A stretch of DNA of 64,000 bases, from contig JACRIM010000060.1 in NCBI GenBank assembly GCA_016235815.1, forward strand, positions 1 through 64,000, in the 5' to 3' direction. Below, piece by piece: positions 42,450 through 55,586 of the stretch. This DNA comes from Planctomycetota bacterium (GTDB lineage Bacteria; Planctomycetota; Phycisphaerae; UBA1845; UTPLA1). The position numbers were made by a program, and so were the translations under genes. Numbering within the stretch: position 1 is the stretch's first letter; each line of letters opens with the position of its first letter. A model generated the notes under the pieces. That model made no database searches. It was given only the letters and a program-made list of their open reading frames with translations, and was not told where the DNA came from.

Positions 42450-43406
42450 ATGAATTCGCCGATTAACCTTACCCACGAACGAATCCTGATTACCGGCGCC
42501 GCCGGATTCCTTGGTCGCCATGTCGTTGCGGAGCTTCGAACGGCAGGAATACGCGAGAACCACATCCTTGCACCCCGTCAGTCGGAATACGACCTGACGG
42601 ACGCCACGCAGGTGGTTCGGATGTTTGACGAATTGAAACCGACGATGGTGCTGCATTTGGCGGCACAGGTCGGAGGCATCGGCGCCAACCGTGACAACCC
42701 CGGCCGATTCTTCTACGCCAACCTGGCGATGGGGATGAACCTCATCGAAAACGCTCGGCGTATGGGGCTGAAAAAGTTCGTGCAAATCGGAACGGTCTGC
42801 TCCTATCCGAAATTCGCCCCGGTCCCCTTCCGCGAGGCGGATTTGTGGAACGGCTATCCGGAGGAGACAAACGCCCCTTATGGCGTCGCCAAGAAGGCGC
42901 TATTGGTCATGTTGCAGGGCTACCGGGCGCAGTACGGCCTCAACGGCATCTTCCTGATGCCGGTTAATTTGTACGGCCCCTACGACAACTTTGACCTTCA
43001 GGCCGGCCACGTGATCCCCGCGCTGATTCGAAAGTTCGTTGAGGCTCGACGAGCGGGAGCGTCCAACGTGACGGTCTGGGGAACCGGCAACGTGAGCCGT
43101 GAGTTCTTGTATGTGGAAGATTGTGCCCGGGCCATCGTTCTGGCGACGCAGCGATACGACGGCGCAGACCCCGTCAACGTTGGCGCGGGCTTCGAGATCA
43201 CCATCGCCGACTTGGTGGACAAGATTCGCACGCTGACGGGCTATCAGGGCAAGGTGGTTTGGGACTCATCGAAGCCCGACGGCCAACCGAGGCGGATGCT
43301 CGACACCTCGCGAGCCGAAGATCGCTTCGGATTCAAAGCGCAGATCAGCTTCGATGATGGACTTCGACGGACCATCGCATGGTTCGAATCAACGGCCAAA
43401 AAATAA
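42450..43406 (+). CDS. fcl: GDP-L-fucose synthase
   Basis: 318 aa, the family's usual length. NAD(P)-binding '[15 protein letters not shown]'; '[19 protein letters not shown]' and '[19 protein letters not shown]' are characteristic of GDP-fucose synthase (WcaG/Fcl). The catalytic Tyr-x3-Lys is in '[11 protein letters not shown]', and '[11 protein letters not shown]' follows. The enzyme epimerises and reduces GDP-4-keto-6-deoxymannose to GDP-L-fucose for surface glycans. The partner GDP-mannose dehydratase gene is not in the window. It starts 124 nt after the dehydrogenase gene. Confidence 0.92.
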   Translation: MNSPINLTHERILITGAAGFLGRHVVAELRTAGIRENHILAPRQSEYDLTDATQVVRMFDELKPTMVLHLAAQVGGIGANRDNPGRFFYANLAMGMNLIENARRMGLKKFVQIGTVCSYPKFAPVPFREADLWNGYPEETNAPYGVAKKALLVMLQGYRAQYGLNGIFLMPVNLYGPYDNFDLQAGHVIPALIRKFVEARRAGASNVTVWGTGNVSREFLYVEDCARAIVLATQRYDGADPVNVGAGFEITIADLVDKIRTLTGYQGKVVWDSSKPDGQPRRMLDTSRAEDRFGFKAQISFDDGLRRTIAWFESTAKK

Positions 43407-43420
43407 AACGAAACCGGAGC

Positions 43421-44080
43421 TTAGCGCGACACCACTTTGGCGACCGGCACGCTCGGCGTGCCGACCGCACGCTTCGGCACGGGCCGACGCACAATCTTGT
43501 GGGCGTGCTGCGTTTCGGAGTAGTCGACGGTCTCGACGTGGTTGAGACCGGCTTCACGCACCGCCGCAATGACATTTGCCTTGGTGACCGTGCGGATGCT
43601 CTTGGGCAGAACGACCCAGATCGCGCCGTTGGGATTGAGGCTCTCACTGAGGTCCTCGATCTTTTGCAATTCGCTGGGGCGCTCGACGCCGAGCATGACC
43701 ATGTCACAGGTCGCCATTGGATTCGTCACCATGCGCGTGCGCTTCGACTCCAATGAATGAATCAACTCGCTGTCATCCAGGTTCAACACGCGAACGTGCT
43801 GCCCTTCCTTGACGCCGAGCTTGTCGGCAAGCGTGCGCGGCAGGGAAATGTAATCCATCCATGACTCGGCCTTGCGAACTTCGCCGAGGCCGATCGACAC
43901 GGGGTTTCCGTGGAACGAGAAAAGAATGGTGTCAGCCTCGCGCCGGGCGTTGGTGGCCTCGGTCAGGCGGAAGCGGTACTTGGTCGACCCTGAAAAGTCG
44001 ATGTAATCCGCCTCCATGCGGACTTTGCCGGCATAGGTCTCCTTGCCGACTTTGAGTTTGCAGGCTGATTCCATAGCCAT
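43421..44080 (-). CDS. Protein of unknown function with DUF3052-like C-terminal half
   Basis: 219 aa, soluble. The first half ('KVGKETYAGKVRMEADYIDF' and 'GQHVRVLNLDDSELIHSL') is beta-rich and unassigned. The second half ('LNPNGAIWVVLPKSIRTVT', 'AVREAGLNHVETVDYSET' and 'AHKIVRR') has the pattern of DUF3052, a small domain of unknown role. AAGGAAAC precedes the ATG. It is convergent with the GDP-fucose synthase gene, with 14 nt between. A candidate promoter is at 44264-44292. Confidence 0.65.
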   Translation of the reverse strand: MAMESACKLKVGKETYAGKVRMEADYIDFSGSTKYRFRLTEATNARREADTILFSFHGNPVSIGLGEVRKAESWMDYISLPRTLADKLGVKEGQHVRVLNLDDSELIHSLESKRTRMVTNPMATCDMVMLGVERPSELQKIEDLSESLNPNGAIWVVLPKSIRTVTKANVIAAVREAGLNHVETVDYSETQHAHKIVRRPVPKRAVGTPSVPVAKVVSR

Positions 44081-44392
44081 GGTAGTTTCCTTCTTGGTTC
44101 GCTCTGCCGCTTCGTGTGGCCGCCCGAACAGCAACGCCACGAGAACGGTCGCGAGGCCTTTTGCCTCCGGGCCTTACGGATGCGCGCTGGCAAGGTTCAC
44201 GCCAAGGGCCGGAAATAATCCGCCTGAGACGTCGTGAAGCCTCGCCCCCAAACGCAAGGCCGGATTATATACTCAAAACGAAAAAGCGGAAAGTGGAATA
44301 AAGAACCCGTGGCGATTTGAAGAAATGGGGGCAATTCGGCGCGCCTGTGTACGTGGCGATCGCCCATTGCTCGTGCGGGTACGTGTGAATTG
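44081..44392. other. Intergenic region upstream of the DUF3052-like gene
   Basis: It holds a candidate minus-strand promoter and an A-rich degenerate ~8-nt repeat at 44275-44301 (AAAACGAA, AAAGCGGA, AAGTGGAA). No gene is supported. Confidence 0.5.
44264..44292 (-). promoter_or_regulatory. Candidate sigma70-type promoter
   Basis: Read on the minus strand: TTTCCG, 17 nt, TATAAT, giving a ~175-nt leader for the gene starting at 44080. The -10 box is a perfect match, the -35 box weak. Confidence 0.4.
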
Positions 44393-46360
<1,968 letters not shown>

Positions 46361-46482
46361 GACAGACTCCAGTGGAGGGTGAGGGTTCGCCTGCACTCTG
46401 CGCGTCGGCGAATTATAAGGATCGGCCAGTCTGGTGCCAGACACGGGTGGTGAGTACGCGGCGAACACCGTACCATAGCCGC

Positions 46483-48045
46483 ATGAATCCGCCGCAAACC
46501 CCCGCCGACTATTTCAAATTCTGCCCCGGCGAGGAGCACATTAAGATATCTAATGCGATCTGTCGCGGACGGCGAAAGACGAGTTTCCCCAAATGTGTTA
46601 GTTGCCAGTTCAACGACGACCTGAAACCCGGCGGCGCGGTCGCGTCCATGCCGTCGCTCCGCAATACGGCACACGTGGAGGCTGTCTTTCAGGCTGAGCA
46701 AATCTGTGCAACAACGCCGACGCCGCTATCGACCGATGTCGCCTGGCGCATCGGCCACGCCGCGGGGCAATACCTGCATGGAAAACTTCGCGGCTATGAA
46801 CGTGCGCACCCCGGTTCGAAATCGGTGGTTGTCGCCCGTGATCTTCGCTCCAGCGGCAGCGCCCTCGTCCTCTCGCTCACGGATGGAATCCGCTCCGTCG
46901 GGATGGATGTCATCGACCTCGGCGTCGTCGACACGCCGCAACTTTTCTACGCTGTAAATCACTTCAATGCGTGCGGCGGAATCATCGCGACGGGAGCCAC
47001 CGCACCAACGGATTACAACGGATTCAAACTCTGTGCCGCCAAGGCTTCGCCCATTTCGGATCAAACGGGGTTGGCCGGCATTCGCGACATTGCCCTTCGC
47101 GTTCCACGGCACCAGACCGGCGTGCAGGCTCGCATTCGAGAAGACAGCGTCGCCACGGAGTACCAGGCATTTGTCCGAAGCGCGTTGGTCGGCGGTGCGG
47201 TGAAACGGCCGCTCAAGGTTGTTTTCGACGCGGCCAATGGCGTCGCGGCCCGCTGGGCGCCCGTGCTCTTTGAAGGCCTCGGCCCGATCTCGCTTGAACC
47301 GGTGAATTTTGAGATCATGGAGCCGTTCGTTCACGATCCTGACCCGACCATTCCGGCAAACACGGCGCAATTACGAAAGCGCGTGAAAGAAACCGGCGCC
47401 GACCTCGGCGTTGCGTTCTCCGGCGATGCATCGCAATGCGCCTTCGTCGATGAAAAAGGCGCCATCGTACCGACCGATGTTGTCGGGGCACTCCTGGCGC
47501 GGGCCTATCTCGAGCGTCATCGCGGCGCGCCCATCGTGCTGGATGTGCGATCGAGCATCATCCTCATTGACGAGATTGAACGCGCCGGAGGCATCGCCCT
47601 GCGGGAACGCGTCGGCTACCACCACATGCGAAAGCGAATGGGCGAGGCGAATGCGGTATTCGGTGTTGATTGGAGCGGCCGGTACTATTTCCGTGAACAC
47701 TACGGGTGCGAATCGGCCTTCTACGCAACGATGCAGCTAATCAATCTTCTCAGCACGGGCGGCCGCTCACTCGCGGAACTCGTGCAGCCCCTGGCCCGTT
47801 TCCGATCCTCCGGCGAAGTGGCGATGCGCTGTGCAAGCCCTGAGATTGCGATTGAGCGCTTCGTGCAGTCGCACGGCGACGCTCAGATCGACCGGCTGGA
47901 CGGTGCGACGATTCGCTACCCCGACTGGCGGGCCCATCTTCGCACCCGGGATGGCGAAGGCGCACTTCGCGTCGTGGTGGAGGCGAGGACGAAGAAACTG
48001 ATGGAGCAAAAGTTGAAGGACTTCGACGCGGGCTCAGAAACGTAG
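46483..48045 (+). CDS. Phosphohexomutase-fold protein lacking catalytic residues, with Cys4 N-terminus
   Basis: 520 aa. Alpha-D-phosphohexomutase fold: '[14 protein letters not shown]', '[14 protein letters not shown]', '[11 protein letters not shown]' and the C-terminal phosphate-binding-like loop. The catalytic loop, normally TASHNPxxYNGxK, reads '[13 protein letters not shown]' (170-182), so the phosphoserine is Ala172. The metal loop DGDxDR reads 'SGDASQ' (313-318). The sugar loop GEMSGH reads 'GVDWSGR' (394-400). The ~60-residue N-terminal extension contains Cys14, Cys27, Cys38 and Cys41 ('FPKCVSC'), a zinc-site-like spacing. Mutase activity is therefore unlikely. A binding or regulatory role is inferred. 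The frame is intact and codon use normal, so this is not a decaying pseudogene. Convergent with the kinase gene. Confidence 0.8.
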   Translation: MNPPQTPADYFKFCPGEEHIKISNAICRGRRKTSFPKCVSCQFNDDLKPGGAVASMPSLRNTAHVEAVFQAEQICATTPTPLSTDVAWRIGHAAGQYLHGKLRGYERAHPGSKSVVVARDLRSSGSALVLSLTDGIRSVGMDVIDLGVVDTPQLFYAVNHFNACGGIIATGATAPTDYNGFKLCAAKASPISDQTGLAGIRDIALRVPRHQTGVQARIREDSVATEYQAFVRSALVGGAVKRPLKVVFDAANGVAARWAPVLFEGLGPISLEPVNFEIMEPFVHDPDPTIPANTAQLRKRVKETGADLGVAFSGDASQCAFVDEKGAIVPTDVVGALLARAYLERHRGAPIVLDVRSSIILIDEIERAGGIALRERVGYHHMRKRMGEANAVFGVDWSGRYYFREHYGCESAFYATMQLINLLSTGGRSLAELVQPLARFRSSGEVAMRCASPEIAIERFVQSHGDAQIDRLDGATIRYPDWRAHLRTRDGEGALRVVVEARTKKLMEQKLKDFDAGSET

Positions 48046-48056
48046 TGCCATTCCGT

Positions 48057-48884
48057 TCACGCCGTTTTGGCGATCTTGTCGAAGGTCACTTCGAGCCGGT
48101 CCTTCACGATTTGCATGGAGTCGGGACGATTCATCCGATCCGGCTGGCAGCAGTCTTCAATCAACTTGAGCAGTGTCGGATCGATCTGTCGAGGCTGGTC
48201 ATTGGTCGGGTTGCGCCAGCGATCGAGGTTGATGTGGCCGGTAGACCCGGCGGAGGAGTTCAACTCCGTCTCAACCGAGACGCCGAGGAAGATCTTGTGC
48301 ATGGTCGCACCGAGGCCGAAGACATCGGTGCGGGCGTCGAGGATTTGTCGCTCGACCTGCTCCTTGGCGATGAAGTCCTTGGTGCCCTGTATGCGCTCCT
48401 TCTTGGTGAACATGGCGCAGGCCTGGCCGAAGTCGATGATGGTTGGGCGGCCGCTTTTTGCACAGAGGATGTTGTGCGGCTTCAGGTCGGCATGGACAAA
48501 CCCGCGCTTGTGCAGGTCGAGAAGGCCGTCAGAGCAGTGCCAGAAGACCTTGATGAGCAACGGGATGTCTCCGGACTCAGCAAACTTGTCGAGCTGAATA
48601 CCGTCGACATAGCCGAGGATGTTGTAGGCCTCCACGGCGCGAAGCTTGCGTTTGATGATGCCGTACTCCCATGATTTTCGGAGGACGGGATGGTTGTTAT
48701 GGACGCCGACGTCGAATTCGTTTTTGAGCTGGCGGACTTGCGACTCCCAATTGGGGGCGGAGGCGGCGACGTACTTCTTGCAGTACATCTTGCCGTCTTT
48801 GGCGTCGCGCATGAGGGAGACTTTGGTGCCGGCGCCGACGCCCAATTCCCGCACGAACATCAGATTTTCGAGTTTCTTGGACAT
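48057..48884 (-). CDS. Soluble serine/threonine protein kinase
   Basis: 275 aa, a bare kinase domain without membrane helix or sensor. The glycine loop is 'ELGVGAGTKVSL', the ATP lysine is in 'KMYCKKYV', the catalytic loop 'FVHADLKPHNIL' (HxDxxxxN), 'IIDFGQACAMF' (DFG), and 'ARTDVFGLGATMHKIFLG' marks the F-helix. His-Ala-Asp replaces His-Arg-Asp, so it is not an RD kinase. The start MSKKLENL is the first ATG before the domain; the open frame extends to a GTG at 48986 without a ribosome site. Convergent with the phosphohexomutase-like gene with 11 nt between. Target unknown. Confidence 0.88.
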   Translation of the reverse strand: MSKKLENLMFVRELGVGAGTKVSLMRDAKDGKMYCKKYVAASAPNWESQVRQLKNEFDVGVHNNHPVLRKSWEYGIIKRKLRAVEAYNILGYVDGIQLDKFAESGDIPLLIKVFWHCSDGLLDLHKRGFVHADLKPHNILCAKSGRPTIIDFGQACAMFTKKERIQGTKDFIAKEQVERQILDARTDVFGLGATMHKIFLGVSVETELNSSAGSTGHINLDRWRNPTNDQPRQIDPTLLKLIEDCCQPDRMNRPDSMQIVKDRLEVTFDKIAKTA

Positions 48885-49526
48885 TCGCAGTCCGTAGCCA
48901 ATCCGCTGGAGTAACGCATGGCCGATGATGCCAAGGCGGGGGCCGCGCGACCGATTAACAGTCGCATTGGTCGCCCCAAAAACCACGATGCCTGCATTTC
49001 CGGGTCCTGCCCTGGGATAAGGCCGGGCCGTTTCGGAGCAGGATCGTCGTCATATCGGCAAGATCGATTCCTCGTCGGAGACCCCGATCCAACGGGGTTA
49101 TGCGTCGTGAAAAAATATCAAGCACCGCACTATCAATGGAGTGGGTGGTCTGTCGCTGGGCCGAACTGCGAGGGAATGGATCGAAAATGACGGTTTTATG
49201 CGGACGGCCTCTCGCGGCGGACCTCTCCCACGTTCACCATACTATAAAGTCCGGCCAGATGTCTTTCCAGTGGGTTCGGAAAGAATTCCTCGGGAACGCC
49301 GTAATCCATATCTAACCGCAGCATGAAAAGCCGCACGGCGGGCAACATCAGTCAAAAATGTCAAATCGCGCAGCTTCACCCAACTTAGATCTGAAACGGT
49401 GGGCAGGATTACCCGATATGGGGCCGCAAACACGGCTGTTGGGGCCACCCTGGCGTGGCACAGCGAATGCCCTGTGAAAAGTGCCTCGCAGGCTACCGGA
49501 GCAAGAACCGGCAGGAGGGTGCCTCT
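48885..49526. other. Intergenic region with no supported gene
   Basis: About 640 nt upstream of the kinase gene. Several short open frames exist on both strands (for example 48918-49190 plus and 49242-49448 minus), but none has a ribosome site and recognisable composition together. No convincing ncRNA or terminator is visible. Confidence 0.5.
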
Positions 49527-49679
49527 GTGGAATTAACACGAAACGCTCACCCAACAGGATCATGGCGGTCACTCCGTCGGGCCTTTAATTGGGTCCGCTG
49601 GCTGTTCCAGCCTGCCGCTGAGTTCGAATGCCGCAACGACGGCTGCCCCTGTTGCTGCTACGAAGACGACGAAGACTAA
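49527..49679 (+). CDS. Candidate 50-aa small protein with Cys-rich acidic tail
   Basis: GTG start with CAGGAGGG eight bases upstream, a strong ribosome site. The middle is basic and aromatic ('RSLRRAFNWVRWLFQP'), a possible amphipathic helix, and the end is 'CRNDGCPCCCYEDDED' with five cysteines, a possible metal site. The stop overlaps the stop region of the convergent sirtuin gene by four bases. No homologue is recognised. Evidence is the start signal and the unusual C-terminus. Confidence 0.4.
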   Translation: MELTRNAHPTGSWRSLRRAFNWVRWLFQPAAEFECRNDGCPCCCYEDDED

Positions 49680-50446
49680 CTTCCTTTCGGCCATAACCGC
49701 TGCATGGCCGCCGTCATCGTCTCGCCGATCCCCGCATGGATGACCAAATCCGCAATGGAATCCAACGGCGTAGGCTCGCGATTGATGATCACCAGGATCG
49801 CGCCGCCGCGTTTTGCCGCTTCGGGCAACGCCGCCGCTGGGTGAACGACCAGACTCGAACCCATCGAGATAAAAAGATCGCAGTTCATTGACAGCGCCGC
49901 CGCCTCGTTCCACACGTTGGTCGGCAAATCCTGACCGAACGACACTGTCATTGACTTTAGCAACCCCCCGCACTGATCACAGATAAACTCCTCTTCTCCA
50001 TCGTCAAGTCGCCGCTGAATCGCTTCTGCGGGCCATCGTTTGTCGCACGACAGGCAGTGCACCTTCATGGCCGTTCCGTGAACTTCCACCACTTTTCGAC
50101 TTCCGGCCCGCTGATGCAGTTCGTCAATGTTCTGCGTAATGACGGCATGGATGTGCCCGCGCTTCTCCAACTCCACCAAGGCCTGATGTCCGAAATTCGG
50201 CATTGCGTTGAGAAACGTTGGAATTAGTTCTCGCCGCATCCGCCAGAATCGCCGACGTTCGCTCTCATCCGCCAGAAAATCCTGAAACAAGACCGGCTTA
50301 TTGCGCGTCCATAACCCCCCGGGGCTGCGAAAATCTTCGATACCGCTTTCCGTGCTGATGCCCGCGCCGGTGAACGCGACGCCGCGTTTCGATGAGCGAA
50401 TCATCTCCGCCAGTTTATCAATCAGAACGTCATTCACCGCCGACAC
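49676..50446 (-). CDS. cobB: NAD-dependent protein deacylase, sirtuin family
   Basis: 256 aa. NAD-binding 'VAFTGAGISTESGIEDFRSPGGLW', 'VITQNIDELHQRAG' and the catalytic His in 'VVEVHGTAMKVHC'. The zinc site is 'CLSC' and 'CDQC', then 'MGSSLVVHPAAALP'. It removes acyl groups from lysines with NAD consumption; Acs is a known substrate in other bacteria. The GTG start is chosen because CCGGAGGTG stands at good spacing, the glycine loop follows, and a longer frame would overlap the EamA gene. It begins 4 nt after that gene's stop, so the two form an operon. Confidence 0.9.
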   Translation of the reverse strand: MSAVNDVLIDKLAEMIRSSKRGVAFTGAGISTESGIEDFRSPGGLWTRNKPVLFQDFLADESERRRFWRMRRELIPTFLNAMPNFGHQALVELEKRGHIHAVITQNIDELHQRAGSRKVVEVHGTAMKVHCLSCDKRWPAEAIQRRLDDGEEEFICDQCGGLLKSMTVSFGQDLPTNVWNEAAALSMNCDLFISMGSSLVVHPAAALPEAAKRGGAILVIINREPTPLDSIADLVIHAGIGETMTAAMQRLWPKGS

Positions 50447-50450
50447 GGCT

Positions 50451-52504
<2,054 letters not shown>

Positions 52505-52545
52505 CGTCGGTTTCGCCGGGCGAATCGCATTGCCGTGGAGTCTTG

Positions 52546-52839
52546 CTACGCGAACGCCGCCGCCTGATCCTCGGCGACGAGGCGCTGGTATTTCTCCTGC
52601 GCCATGACTTGCTCGGTCGGCACCATGGTGATCACATCCCACGGGCAAACCTGGGCACACAGCTTGCAGCCGATGCAGGTTTGCAAGTCGATCGTGCAGA
52701 TTCCCATTGCATAGCGCGGATTCAGGGGGTCGCGAATTTTGTCGATGCAATCGACCGGACATACCGTGACACACGCATCACAGCCGGTGCATAGATCTTC
52801 GTCGAGGATAGCGAGTTGTTTAGGAAGCTTTTTGGCCAT
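52546..52839 (-). CDS. Ferredoxin with two 4Fe-4S clusters
   Basis: 97 aa. 'CTGCDACVTVCPVDCI' and 'CIGCKLCAQVCPWDVI' give two standard C-x2-C-x2-C-x3-CP motifs, eight cysteines for two 4Fe-4S clusters. It is a soluble low-potential electron carrier. It differs in length and first-cluster spacing from the ferredoxin at 34634. Convergent with mdh, 41 nt away. A role beside central metabolism is plausible but no oxidoreductase partner is adjacent. Confidence 0.9.
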   Translation of the reverse strand: MAKKLPKQLAILDEDLCTGCDACVTVCPVDCIDKIRDPLNPRYAMGICTIDLQTCIGCKLCAQVCPWDVITMVPTEQVMAQEKYQRLVAEDQAAAFA

Positions 52840-52974
52840 TGGCGGTCGGGGAGAACTCTAAACCTTCATTCTTGTCGCGGCGCAAATTCCATTGAGAGCA
52901 CCCTGTGGCGCCTCGAACGTCGCAGTGTCGCCCTGCCCGCGATTCTGAAAAAGAGAATAGGGGTGAACGGACGG

Positions 52975-53835
52975 CTAGGCAAGACCCTGTGTGGAGCCGG
53001 TCTTGGCCTCGGAACTCAGGCCGCGTCGAGTAAGCGATTCTCGCAGGAGTTCCGCATTGGGTACGGTCGATTCGCCGTTACCAGCCGCTCGCGCCGCGCG
53101 AGAGATCCGCGTGTTGGCGGTCGTGACTTCGACCATGCGGGCCTCCACTTCCTCCAGCGACTCCTCTTCCAGCACCGGCATCGGCCGCTTGCTGTTCTGA
53201 ATCCGCTCGTCGGCTTGACCTGAGATCAACTCATTGGTCGTGACGACGATGGCCCCCTTGGCGTCCATCTGGCGGAGCGAAAGCTCCGAATCGGCCGAAC
53301 TCCAGTACCCGCAGGCATCGCTGACGACGACAACCCGGTGTCTGCGAATCAGCAGGCCAAGCACGGCGGCCTTTACGCAATACTCCGTCACAACGCCGAA
53401 CACGACGATGTGATTGACATCAAGGTTATTCACCAGCCGATCCGCTTTCGGATTATTAAGGAAATCGCGGTCGCGCTTGGTGAAGATGACCTGCTGAAAC
53501 CGGCGAAAGATGTCGCCGGGAACATCGATGGTGTTGTCGCCATACAAAAGGATCCGTTTCGGCAGAAGCGTAAACGGAATTTTCTTTTGCCCGCCGGAAC
53601 GATCAACGCAGTGGAGTGGTAAACCGCGGACATGCTCGCCGGGACGATGGGCCTCGAGGCTGGATATCACCGGGAGTCTCGTGTTACGCGCCCAATTCAT
53701 AAGATTACGAATATTCGGCAGCGCTTCCTTCCGATTGCTGACAGGCAGGGCGCCTTTCGGCAAAAGGAAATCGCACTGCGTGTTGAGGTCAACGAGAACC
53801 CGATTGATCGGACCGCTTCGAGTTGAGTGACTCAT
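52975..53835 (-). CDS. Isochorismatase-fold cysteine hydrolase
   Basis: 286 aa. Catalytic Asp in 'VLVDLNTQCDFLLPKGAL', the Lys in 'VIFTKRDRDFL', and the nucleophilic Cys in 'IVVFGVVTEYCVKAAVLGLL'. This Asp-Lys-Cys triad is shared by isochorismatases, nicotinamidases and related amidases. 'FFLPKGAL'-like wording near the N-terminus recalls nicotinamidase, but the metal-site residues are not evident, so the substrate is left open. The ~80-residue C-terminal extension is charged and partly coiled ('LEEESLEEVEARM'). If it is a nicotinamidase, it would recycle the sirtuin product nicotinamide; that is speculation. AGAGGGGA precedes the ATG. Confidence 0.82.
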   Translation of the reverse strand: MSHSTRSGPINRVLVDLNTQCDFLLPKGALPVSNRKEALPNIRNLMNWARNTRLPVISSLEAHRPGEHVRGLPLHCVDRSGGQKKIPFTLLPKRILLYGDNTIDVPGDIFRRFQQVIFTKRDRDFLNNPKADRLVNNLDVNHIVVFGVVTEYCVKAAVLGLLIRRHRVVVVSDACGYWSSADSELSLRQMDAKGAIVVTTNELISGQADERIQNSKRPMPVLEEESLEEVEARMVEVTTANTRISRAARAAGNGESTVPNAELLRESLTRRGLSSEAKTGSTQGLA

Positions 53836-54246
53836 TCCCCTCTCCCCACGATGCATCGGTTCACGCGAGCGCAAGGCTCTGTCGGCGGTGCAGACACGCC
53901 GTATAAACCGTTGCCACCAAATTATGCACGAAGGGAAAGGCGCTTACGAACCAAGCGGACGTGTATTGCTTCAATCGGCCTTCCCCTTGCCGACGGAGAA
54001 TCTTACCCCCGGTTATTTCCAAAGGCGAGTCAAGTTCGCAAGAAAAACTCGCCACACCACCTTAACAATTCGGGCCTCACGGTATTCGGGACTAGCTGAG
54101 GGTGAAATGATAGCGCGCCGCCGACATCCTTCAGAACGAATTGCCCGCAAAGTTCTCCCATATTCTCAAGTTATCAATACCAACCTGCGTTTTTCAGACG
54201 AAAATCAAGGTTTGATAATGAAACCAAACGCGAGGACAATCCGGGA
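53836..54246. other. Intergenic region with no supported gene
   Basis: About 410 nt between the divergent isochorismatase-fold gene and the lipoprotein gene. It contains A+T-richer segments near 54160-54225 that could hold the lipoprotein promoter, but no box pair is convincing. Confidence 0.45.
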
Positions 54247-55206
54247 ATGAGGAAACTTCGCATGGGCCTCCGACGCTGGGCACCGCTGACCATCTCGGTC
54301 CTTCTTTGTGCGATCGCACAAGGCTGTGGCCGCATGGAATGGAATTGGGACCTCGCATGGTGGAAAGAACCGAAGCGCGTTGTCCCACCCTCCAAACCCG
54401 ATTCGACTCGGCATAACACCGAACCCACCCACCACACGGAGAATCGAGCCGCGCCACTCGACGCGCCGCCCGAACAAGGTCCATCGCCGGCCGACCAGCT
54501 TGTAAACGCCCGAAAAGAAGCGAGGCCCTTTTATCAGTTGTATCTCGTCTCGGAGACGGACGGAAAACCCGTAGAGCGCGGCGAGCGAGTTCAGAAGTTG
54601 AAACATGTTGGCGCCCGGACGTGTGCCTTGGCCCTCGAATCGCTTTGCGTTCCGCTCGGCCGCTCAAGCAATACAACCGAGTGTTACCTGATTTACGAAG
54701 ACCGCAACGAGTTTGAGGCCGCGCTCGCGCTCGCCCCGTTGTTGGATGTCCCGGTCAACACGGCGCCTGGAAGCGGAGCCGGCGGCGACCCGTTTTCTTC
54801 CGGTGTGGGCGCGTATTACGCCGTGATCGAGAAAGGGCCGATTGTCGAACGATCGTTAATTGAAGCAGCCGACAAGCGACTGGCGGAGGCCGTTCAGTCG
54901 CCGCACCTATCCACCGTACAGCGTTGGACCGCGAGCATCCTCGCCGCACGACTGATGATGGATTACAAATATGACTATCCAGCGGCACGAAGCTACTGTA
55001 TGCAGGCCGAACGGCTGTGCACGGCAGGCACACTCGAATTGTTCACCGCGTGGTACTGGAGGGCCGAGGCCCTGAATCAGGAAGGCAATACCACCGAAGC
55101 GGCGGGCCTGCGACGCCGCATCGACGAGACCTACGGCCCAACCGTCACGCGATCACAGCTCATTCAACGGGGAAAGTCGGAACGGCCGGCCGTGAAAACG
55201 CCCTAG
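54247..55206 (+). CDS. Putative TPR-like lipoprotein of unknown function
   Basis: 319 aa. Basic N-terminus, hydrophobic stretch and 'CAIAQGC' lipobox-like site at about residue 27. A Pro/His-rich linker follows to about 75. A domain with 'VGARTCALALESLCVPLG' and 'LIYEDRNEFEAALALAPL' comes next. The C-terminal helices 'RSYCMQAERLCTAGTLELF' and 'YWRAEALNQEGNTTEAAGL' have TPR rhythm. No family recognised. It may be an outer-membrane-associated protein-interaction module. Confidence 0.65.
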   Translation: MRKLRMGLRRWAPLTISVLLCAIAQGCGRMEWNWDLAWWKEPKRVVPPSKPDSTRHNTEPTHHTENRAAPLDAPPEQGPSPADQLVNARKEARPFYQLYLVSETDGKPVERGERVQKLKHVGARTCALALESLCVPLGRSSNTTECYLIYEDRNEFEAALALAPLLDVPVNTAPGSGAGGDPFSSGVGAYYAVIEKGPIVERSLIEAADKRLAEAVQSPHLSTVQRWTASILAARLMMDYKYDYPAARSYCMQAERLCTAGTLELFTAWYWRAEALNQEGNTTEAAGLRRRIDETYGPTVTRSQLIQRGKSERPAVKTP

Positions 55207-55245
55207 CGGCGTCCATGACCCGGCGTGTGTCGCGAATACGCGCCA

Positions 55246-55413
55246 TCATGCAAGCGAGAATTCCGGCTCTATCACCATTGCTGAAAATGGCTGGACCGCC
55301 TCCAGTTGCCGGAGGTAATCGCTCAACTCGTTTTCAGTGAAACACTGAAGGAACTCGCGACGGGCCGAGGCATTCAGGGTCATGATCCGCTCGATCATCT
55401 CGCGCTTCGACAT
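55246..55413 (-). CDS. Small 55-aa helical protein
   Basis: ATG preceded by CGGAG nine to ten bases upstream. The protein opens 'MSKREMIERIMTLNASARRE' and continues 'FLQCFTENELSDYLRQLEAV', a strongly helical, charged, protein-like sequence. Length and pattern suggest a conserved small-protein family. It is too short for most gene finders and lies alone on the minus strand between a lipoprotein gene and a methyltransferase gene on the other strand. Function unknown. Confidence 0.6.
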   Translation of the reverse strand: MSKREMIERIMTLNASARREFLQCFTENELSDYLRQLEAVQPFSAMVIEPEFSLA

Positions 55414-55586
55414 GGGGATGTGCTCCGAATAGACGGGCGATCAACCCCGAGGAACGGCGGTCGGGTTTCGCAGCCGCAGAGGGGTATCGGACGGGTATCC
55501 GCGTCGACTTTAGATCGACGTTTCACGAATGCTTGAGGCGTGTAAGCCCAACATCTATAGTACGCCCGGAGGGTGGTGAATCACGG

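Noticed and set aside
48918-49190. 90-codon plus-strand frame upstream of the kinase gene
   Set aside because: No ribosome site, biased low-information composition, and no recognisable motif.
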